Assembly (NCBI GenBank): GCA_029216955.1
Contig: JANAVB010015600.1
Span: 23,163,038-23,227,037, forward strand
Origin: Iris pallida
Lineage: Eukaryota > Streptophyta > Magnoliopsida > Asparagales > Iridaceae
DNA: 64,000 bases
Direction of reading: 5' to 3'
Shown: positions 57,671-64,000 of the stretch, piece by piece
Layout of the letters: the number at the start of each line of letters is the position of its first letter
Numbering within the stretch: the stretch's first letter is position 1
The notes under the pieces: model-generated
Told to the model about the DNA's origin: nothing
What the model saw: only the letters and a program-made list of their open reading frames with translations
The model's database searches: none
Program-made: the position numbers and the translations under genes

Positions 57671-59147
57671 CTAAAAATTCAAGTATGTCGAGCACTCGCC
57701 TCATAATGTTGAATCGGTCTTCATCCAGTAGTTTTGTGAAAATGTCTTGTAGTTAATGATCTGTTTCAATAAACTCTAGGTAGATGTCCCCGTGTTGTTG
57801 GTGATCACGTAAAAGGTGATGACGAATCTCAATGTGTTTTGTGCGTGAGTGACATACATGATTCTTAGTCAGGTTAATAGTTCTAGTGTTATCACAATAA
57901 ATGGAAATCTTAGTGTAGTGCAGATTGTAGTCTTCTAGGGTTTGCTTTATCCATAAAATTTGAGCACAACAACGTCATACGGCGATATACTCAGCCTCAG
58001 TAGTTGATAATGCTACAGAATTTTGTTTCTTGCTAAACCATGAGACTAAGGCTTTTCCTAGGAAATGACACTTACCGTTGGTACTTTTACAGTCTACTTT
58101 GTATCCTAGAAAATCTGTATCCGAGTAACCTATCAGGTCAAAGGATTTGGTTTTAGCATACCGCAAGCCGACTGTAGAAGTTCCCTTAAGGTATCGGAAG
58201 ATACGCTTAACGACCCTTTGGTGTGATTCCTGAGGATTGTCTGGTATCGTGTACAAATGCAAATACTGAACATAATATTAGGGAGACTAGCAGTTAAATA
58301 TAATAAGCTACCAATCATACCTCGATAATTACGCTAGTCGACAGGTTTTCCACTTTCATCATTGTCAAGCTTTGTAGATGTAGCCATTGGAGTTTCGATA
58401 GGCTTTACATTATCGAAGTCGTACTTTTTCAGTATGTCCTTCGTATACTTGGCTTGATTGATGAATGTTCTCTTTGAGTGTTGTCTGATCTGGAGTCCTA
58501 GGAAGAAGTTCAGCTCTCCCATTATACTCATCTTAAATTCACTCTACATACACTTAGCAAACTCTTGACAAAGTTTTTCATTAGTAGAACCGAATATAAT
58601 GCCATCAACGTATATTTGTACAAGAAGAATGTCATCATCTAAAGATTTGATAAACAAAGTTGTATCAACTCTTCCTTTTGAAAAACCATTATCAAGTAAG
58701 AAGGCACTTAGGCATTCATACCAAGCACGAGGTGCCTGTTTGAGTCCAAAGAGTGCTTTCTTTAGCTTGAAGACGTGATTAGGTTTTGAAAATCTTCAAA
58801 GCCAGGGGTTTGTTTCATAAAAACTTCTTCTTTTAGAAATCCGTTAAAAAATGCACTTTTCACGTCCATTTGAAATAATTTAAAATCATTAAAACATTCA
58901 AATTCATAAAATATGCATATAGCTTCTAGTCTAGCAACATGAGAATATGTCTCATCATAATCAATACCTTCTTCTTGATTATAACCTTGTGCCACTAGAC
59001 GTGCTTTGTTGTGTAGAACTTTTCCATCTTCACTTAGTTTATTTCGGAACACCCATTTGGTACCAATTATTGATTGACCAATAGGTTTAGGAATGAGTTC
59101 CCAAACTTGATTTCTCTAAAATTGATTAAGTTTCTCTTGCATGGCAT
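57671..59147 (-). pseudogene. Copia C reverse transcriptase (late part) and RNase H
   Basis: RT: FRNKLSEDGKVLHNKARLVA, YDETYSHVARLEAI, FQMDVKSAFFNGFLKEEVFM (59020-58790), a broken segment with the active-site region near 58610, then MGELNFFLGLQIRQHSKRTF. RNase H: PIETPMATSTKL, MIGSLLYLTASLPNI, RIFRYLKGTSTVGLRYAK, LIGYSDTDFLGYKVDCKSTN, SVALSTTEAEYIAV (57978), KHIEIRHH (about 57830) and DIFTKLLDEDRFN (about 57700). Stops and frameshifts are frequent. It is cut at the N-terminal side of RT by Tat2. Confidence 0.9.
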
Positions 59148-59999
59148 TATAGAAGCATAAAAAATTTCAGCAAATGAAGCCCCATGCACCCAAGTCAGTG
59201 TAGCTCCATGCGCCTAAGCCAGTGGAACTCCATACGCCCAGCTAACGAAGCTTCATGCGCCCAGTCAGTGCAACTCCATGAGCCTAGCCAACGAAGCTTC
59301 ATGCGCCCAATCGGTGCAACTTAACATGCCCAGCCAGTGAAGTCTCATGCACCCAGTCAGTACAACTTTATGCGCCCAACCAGTGAAGTTACATGCGTCC
59401 AAGACTAACTCTCCCGAAAGGAGGGCACATAGACTGAGACATGGCTATGCGCCCAAGCCTGACTCAGTCAAAGCCATGATCAACAAGTGCACCGAAGTGC
59501 ATAGCCATGTCGGTCTCCACGAGCAGTCGTGCACGAAGCATACAACCATGTTAACGCCACGACCAACCGAAGATCTTGCAGCCTGTATGCGCCTACGTCC
59601 TATGCACCCAAAGCAGGACTATGCGCCCACATAGGAACCAGCGTGTTTCCCTATGTGGGCACATAACACCATTCCAGCTCAAGAACGATTATAAAAGGGG
59701 GACCTCTTCCCTCTTCAAACACACAGAACGGAGAACATTTTCAAGAGCCAAATTGCTGCACTTCTTGCCAGTGAGCCAAGAGTTAGCAATTTTCTTACAT
59801 TTTCTCCCACTTTTGTAATCGGAGTGTCAACGGAGTAAAAGAGCAACTGTCGCTCGATCTCCACCATCCCATTCCCCAGAATTCTTTATTGTACTCGGGG
59901 ATCCTCAACGCAGGATCTCTCAGGCGTACTCTATTTGTGGTGCCTTGCGCCAATAAAAGAAAAGACAAAATTTTCTTCTTCTTTTTGTGCGTGTCCACA
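59148..59999 (+). repeat. LTR of a second Tat element (Tat2), plus strand
   Basis: Starts TATAGAAGCATAAAAAA, matching the Tat1 LTR start TGTAGAAGCATGGAAAA, and ends GTGTCCACA four bases before a Tat-type PBS. Length about 850. At 59180-59640 there are about 14 words of the type ATGCGCCCA or variants (ATGCACCCA, ATGCGCCTA), often followed by AG(C/T)CAGTG. A TATA-like TATAAAAGG is at 59691-59699. It lies inside Copia C. Confidence 0.8.
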
Positions 60000-60002
60000 A
60001 AA

Positions 60003-60720
60003 ATGATGACTCTGCTGGGGACTATCTTTTCCTCTGACGAGGAGGTGGTAACGCAATCCGATACCGACAAAGTGGGGAGTACTCAGAAGATGCTGATCGT
60101 ATAGTTCGATCAGCAGGCGTTCGAAGAGATGCTCTCGAGGGACGACTCTACCTCCTCAAAATCAGCGAAGCCAAACAAGTCTCATAAGACTTGGCTTCCG
60201 AAGGCTCGCTGTACATATCCTGCTAGTGTCATAGCAGATATGTAGTTGGAGGACTCTGTCACCTGGGCGCATGACTCTGCCACAGAAGTCCTCCAAATGG
60301 AGAAGGCTCACACCGTTCCGGGCTCTACTAGTCCAGTGACTTCTTCCCTCTACAACCAACAATAGAGTGTTCAAGACTCGAGACTTGGCAGAGGAAAATA
60401 CTATGATGCCAAGAATCGGGGTGTGCGGCACTCTGACCAGACCCGGCGAGGCTCATCAACGATGGAGGCAGAACTAGGAGAAAATAGCTCTGCTCCACCA
60501 AGCATGCGCCCAAAGCCATGCACCCAAGGGAGTGTTTGGGCGCATGGCCCCAACCAGGACACGTCTGTCTTCAGCAGGCTGGGCATTCAGAGCATGCACC
60601 CAAGGATATGCACCGAGGCTCTCTGGATCCATACTATGCGCCCACAGGCGACTCAAACTTGCTGTCAAGAAGCATGCGCCCAAACCCAGTCTCTAAGGCC
60701 TATGCGCCCATAGCAAAAAG
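60003..60720 (+). pseudogene. ORF1 of Tat2, truncated
   Basis: Starts MMTLLGTIFSSDEEVV in the PBS and is collinear with Tat1 ORF1: QSDTDKVGSTQKMLIV, a TAG where Tat1 has Arg, then FDQQAFEEMLSRDDSTSSK and KTWLPKA. A second TAG follows at about 60243. Further on (60505-60715) it carries eight or so ATGCGCCCA words in both orientations, in the position where Tat1 ORF1 has its GCCGCATG repeats. After 60720 similarity to Tat1 ORF1 is lost, and 60721-60915 holds nothing I recognise. Gag and pol are absent here. Confidence 0.75.
60004..60022 (+). promoter_or_regulatory. Primer binding site of Tat2
   Basis: TGATGACTCTGCTGGGGAC, close to the Tat1 PBS (TGGCGACTCAGCTGGGGA) and at the same distance from the LTR. 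The ATG of ORF1 overlaps it, as in Tat1. Confidence 0.7.
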
Positions 60721-60915
60721 ATAGGCCCCAACACGTAGAGCACGAGGCTGTCTTTAAGGACATCACAGAACTTAGGTGTGGGGGTTGCCCCTGCACATGA
60801 ACTAAGTCTGGATGCGTCTACTCTCCTTACGAATCCGCATGCAAAGCTCGGCGATACATGCAACATGGGTTGCAAGACAAAACTCCCTTCCGCTGATTTG
60901 TGCGACATGATAAAT

Positions 60916-61786
60916 TGTTTGCAAAAACAAAAGTTGATCTTTATTTCACAAACTTTGTAATAAGATTACAATTTGAATTCTAGGAAAGTACAACTACAGG
61001 AATCTGATCTGAAGACGATCGCTTTATCCCTTGGACGATGTGAACTTTGAAGATGATAGCCTCTGAAATTGAAGGCAGTAGCCTCTGAAGAATGCTGCAG
61101 CACTTGGGCAAGAACTCCTGAACTCTCTGCTTTTGATTCTAATTTTTCTGATCTCTATATGATCCCCCTAGGAAGGACTTGAAACTCTATTTATAGAGTT
61201 CTGGAAATAACTAATTTTTAGTTATTCTGAATTGCGCATGATGGATTGCACATACATTGGACTGCAAAGACCTTAGATTGCGCTGGCAGTTACTTGATCG
61301 TGGGCCAACTGTATTGGACACATGGCATCATTTGATTGAAATACACATGATCGTGTACAGACGATTGCCACGTGGTAAGAAATCGATGGCATGTATGCCA
61401 CGTACAGAATTTCAGTTGTCTTGATGGACTGCACCACATGAATTGTGCTAGCTTCAGATTGCGCTGGGTTCTGATTGCGCTGTGTTGAACTGTGCTTCGA
61501 ATGGGCTGGTAGACTGCGCTGGCTATACAGCTGTCCTCGAGCGCTGTGCTGTACGAGAAACGAACAGTTTCCTCATTCTTCGGGCTGTCAGCTGTCAGAA
61601 GATCTGATTTTCTGTCAGGTAATGATGATACGGCCACGTCAGCTAGCGCACTTGAAAGTGGGTGCAATTCAGCTTGCGCAATTGAGATGGTGCACAATCT
61701 GTCTCCTGCGCAATTCAATTGAAGGATGCACACTTTGATTTTCATTGCTTTGTTGATGGGTGCAACTTGATTTTTTAGGACCTATA
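60916..61786 (-). repeat. 3' LTR of Tat3 (871 bp)
   Basis: On the plus strand from TGTTTGCAAAAAC, homologous to the Tat1 LTR edge TGTTTGCCATAAA, to GGACCTATA before the PPT. A TATA box TATAAATAG (minus strand) lies in the palindrome ACTCTATTTATAGAGTT at 61170-61200. Words TTGCGCAA, TTGCGCTGG and TGCGCAATT occur about ten times between 61225 and 61720. Confidence 0.8.
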
Positions 61787-61798
61787 AGACCCCCTTCA
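61787..61798 (-). promoter_or_regulatory. Polypurine tract of Tat3
   Basis: The minus strand reads TGAAGGGGGTCT before the LTR start, nearly the same as the Tat1 PPT (AAAGGGGGTCT), with AAAGTTTTC conserved beside it on the plus strand. Confidence 0.78.
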
Positions 61799-61950
61799 AA
61801 GTTTTCGAAAGTTGAATTTATTCAAAGTTTCAAAATACTTTGAATTTTGATTTTAAAATCAAGTTGCGCAAGTAATGACTTGTCTGCGCAATTGGAGGAG
61901 TCAGGTCCTATTTCTTCGACGCAATCTGAGCCGTCTATTTACTTTCGAAA

Positions 61951-61960
61951 ACTATAAATA
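61951..61960 (+). promoter_or_regulatory. TATA box of the Tat3 antisense gene
   Basis: ACTATAAATAG about 115 bases before the ATG at 62066, followed by a CT-rich leader with TTCTTCTTCTTC. Same spacing and wording as in Tat1. Confidence 0.72.
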
Positions 61961-62065
61961 GTTCTCATTCTTTTCTCCGTTATTCTTTACTTGTTTCCAA
62001 ACATTTGAGAGAGAGAAAATTCTCGAGCCCATTCCGACTCTTCTTCTTCTTCCCCGTCGACACTA

Positions 62066-62741
62066 ATGGCTCTGAAACGCTCCATCGCCGATAAAGGCAA
62101 AGCCCCCGCGAGTCTTCGACTCAGGCTGTGCCGCGTATTTTTTGACACGAAGTCGCTCATCCCGTACTGCAAGGTAGTGAACTCGATCAAAAACCCCTTT
62201 TTAGTGTTCTTTGACATTGTTGATCCTTCAAACCGATCTCTTTTTAGAGATTTGGTTATATCGCGTCGCCCTGTTTAGGGTTTCGGTTGCATAAACCCAA
62301 TAGTTTTCATTTTTATGAAGACTATTTTCTTGCGTAATCGGTTGAAAAGCGTTGGCAAAAGTCAGCACACTCTATTGATTTGCGCAAGTCTATCCAGCAC
62401 AAACTGTTGCCTTGCGCAAGTTTGTTAGCACAATCTGATGGTTTGCGCAAGTGAATGTGTTGGCGCAACTGGACAGTTTGCGCATGGAAGCTGCTGTTTG
62501 TGCAATCTGATATTTTGTAGACAGCGCAATCTGATGTTTGCGCAATTTGCTGATTTTTTGGACAGAATCTTTGATTTTGCATGTACTGAATTCTGTCTTT
62601 CTGTTTGATGCAGTTAACATCAGAGAAGACCCAGATTATGAAATCTTTACAGCAACCCTTGCTGAACCAGAGTTTAAGGAAGATTTGTCCCATGTAATAT
62701 TTCTCCAATATGCTCTGCCATCTCCCGTCAAGCCATCTTAG
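62066..62741 (+). pseudogene. Tat3 antisense gene, first exons
   Basis: Exon 1 begins MALKRSIADKGKAPAS, basic like the Tat1 gene (MAPKSSKVAAKTAAKG). A possible donor is TGCAAG|GTAGTG near 62173. The intron (to about 62613) is full of TTGCGCAA words. The acceptor TTTGATGCAG precedes exon 2, with NIREDPDYEIFTATLAEPEF and KEDLSHVIFLQYALP, then a TAG near 62739. With the obvious donor the joint does not keep the exon 2 frame, so either the true donor is another GT or the gene is damaged. No domain recognised in this part. Confidence 0.5.
62180..62613 (+). repeat. TTGCGCAA word cluster in the Tat3 antisense-gene intron
   Basis: Between 62330 and 62560 there are nine words: TTTGCGCAAG (several), TTGGCGCAA, TTTGCGCATGG, TTTGTGCAA, CAGCGCAA. 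Many are followed by TCTG, TTTG or CTGG. Same word as in the Tat3 LTR, same place as the GCCGCATG cluster of Tat1. Confidence 0.8.
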
Positions 62742-62773
62742 TAACACAAGACAACGAAACTTTATTAAGTCTG

Positions 62774-64000
62774 ATGAATGGGCAGCCTCTGCAGACTGTC
62801 AATGCCATTATTCACAAGAAACCCATGTTTCTATTTGGTGAAGCTATTGAGAAGTGTTCTCAGCCAAGGCCTCGAGTCGAACAGAGACTCCTTCAGAGAG
62901 CTGATAAAAGGATACTCTTGCCTGAGATCTTCAGGTGCCTTCCCTTAGCTCGCTATGCTCATGCGAGTTATCCCAGGAGAAAGGACTGGGATATCACTCC
63001 TCTCCAACAAGCCAGAACAGGGAACATCTGTGTCAAGAAAGGGCCGAATAATAAGGACATGTTCTACAGCTCCTCTGAGCGGCACAGCTCACTGCTCAGA
63101 GGATTGAATCCTGGTTGCATTCCGCCCGAGAACTCTTCCCTGCTACTGCCGGTTAGAACACCGATCTTCGCAAACGAGTTTGTGAAGGTTGAAGGAAGAT
63201 ACCCTGATCAGGACATCCGATTGACAGGTCTGGTGAACCCAGATCACAAAAGATGGAATTGCATAGCCAATTGGATATTGGTTCAATTTGAATATAAGCT
63301 CAAGGAGATTGAGTTATACCAGCCACTATTCTCTACTGTATACGGCTTTCACCCCAACCCTCATCTGTTCCTTGCTTTGGCAGAGTGGTATAACTTCAAG
63401 ACAGGGATCTTCATGACACCCTGTGGAGAAATTGGACTTGCTCTTCATGAGATGAAGTATATCTCGAGCTTGCCAATGGGGGAATTCCCTTATGAGGAAT
63501 TTATTCCAACAAATGATGAATTGGACCGACTTCGTCGGGAAAAAACTGAAATGGTAGACGTTTTTGAAGAACTGCTGTGCCATTATAAGATATGCTCTTT
63601 ATATTACAAGAGTGGTTCTTCTGATACTTGCTATTCGTCGAAGTGGTTGTCTTATCTCTTTCTCAACCACATCATAGAGAAGAAGACAAAGGATCATGAT
63701 AAGTGTAACCCTAGCTTCTTCAGACCACTCAGCCACAGTGAGGTAATAGGTTTGATGGAAGAGAACAAAGAGATGAACATCAAGGTTGATGATGAACTTC
63801 AATATCCTTCTTTTAAGACAGGAGATGTTATTGAAAGTTTCATAAGGCTGGGCTATAGGTCCATGTCCAAGGAAGCCCAGTTGGCGGGTTTCCTCACATA
63901 CTAGCTTCGACGATTCGTCGTCCCCGGAGCCAGTGTCGTCGATCGCTTCCATCGCGGTGTGCTCTTTGCTGCTGTCCGACTAGTCTTTGGCTACCGGATG
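62774..64000 (+). pseudogene. Plant mobile domain (PMD) protein encoded antisense in Tat3
   Basis: A 376-codon frame from MNGQPLQTVNAII to a TAG at 63902. It has LYQPLFSTVYGFHPNPHLFL, LAEWYNFKTGIFMTPCGEIG and LALHEMKYISSLPMGEFPYE, the PMD hallmark (W......F....GE...TL.D...L.GLP.G in host proteins). Later LAGFLTY is followed by TAG where family members have Trp, and the same frame continues LRRFVVPG to the window end, so a W-to-stop change splits it. Host PMD proteins (MAIN/MAIL) act in silencing and genome stability. PMD genes captured by Tat-type elements in antisense orientation are known. It may extend upstream through the exons at 62066-62741. Confidence 0.75.

Larger units (their letters stand above)
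54393..59147 (-). mobile_element. SIRE-like Ty1/copia element, 3' part (Copia C)
   Basis: On the minus strand: RT (from 59100), RNase H (to about 57685), a 3' ORF in env-like position (57134-55929), a purine-rich tract near 55610-55655 and an LTR that ends at 54393 (plus strand TGTAGGACCGTTG). An extra ORF after pol is typical of the SIRE/Maximus lineage. The 5' part is missing because Tat2 is inserted at 59148 in the region just before RT. It entered the zinc-knuckle region of the decayed chromovirus gag. Confidence 0.8.
60916..64000 (-). mobile_element. 3' part of a third Tat element (Tat3), continues past the window
   Basis: LTR 60916-61786, PPT at 61787, then a region with a plus-strand TATA box, an antisense gene with an intron and a PMD protein frame up to the window end. 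The order is the same as in the 3' part of Tat1, so gag-pol should lie beyond 64000 on the minus strand. Its own word is TTGCGCAA. Confidence 0.8.

Overview
This is plant nuclear DNA made almost entirely of nested transposable elements. I see no intact host gene. The plant origin rests on the element families (Ty1/copia, Tat-type Ty3/gypsy with a second RNase H, chromoviruses, CACTA transposons) and on captured exon fragments of plant-type genes (calcium-dependent protein kinase, plastid-type SecA, clade-D-like PP2C). I cannot name the species.

Layout. 1-2590: a decayed copia element on the minus strand (integrase, protease and gag pieces, an extreme G-tract leader, PBS, short LTR). 3059-12179: exon pieces of CDPK, SecA and PP2C, all on the minus strand, ending at a CACTA-type 3' terminus. 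A complete young copia element (4634-10332, minus strand, TSD CATAT) is inserted among them. 12188-28626: probably an old chromovirus-type LTR, split by a complete Tat-type gypsy element, called Tat1 here (13312-27214, minus strand, TSD ATAGG). 28627-31950: no gene recognised. 31956-47983: a chromovirus-type solo LTR (TSD CATGA) that itself contains a complete chromovirus (32354-45135, plus strand, TSD CATGT, LTRs of about 3.9 kb). 48360-48728: a second CACTA-type 3' terminus. 50600-54392: a decayed third chromovirus (LTR and gag), cut by a SIRE-like copia element (54393-59147, minus strand) with an env-like-position ORF. 59148-60720: LTR and ORF1 of a second Tat element (Tat2, plus strand). 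60916-64000: LTR and antisense gene of a third Tat element (Tat3, minus strand), running off the window.

Most interesting points. (1) The Tat elements carry an extra gene antisense to gag-pol, with its own TATA box. In Tat1 it is a two-exon gene whose splice restores a clean frame. In Tat3 it encodes a plant mobile domain (PMD) protein. (2) Every element family has its own short CpG-containing word, repeated many times in its non-coding parts: GCCGCATG in Tat1, ATGCGCCCA in Tat2, TTGCGCAA in Tat3, GGACACG in the chromovirus, CCGAACTCGG-like in both copia families, TTGACGG and TATAACG in the CACTA ends. In the Tat elements the word recurs in the LTR, in ORF1 and in the intron of the antisense gene. 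This looks like a family-specific recognition code, perhaps comparable to VANC/VANDAL anti-silencing motifs or to the TnpA sites of Spm; that function is inference. (3) The nested insertions have perfect target-site duplications, so the order of events can be read directly.

Limits: all coding regions of the elements are broken by stops or frameshifts. Some single-base indels in homopolymers could be assembly errors. Divergence and copy number could not be computed here.
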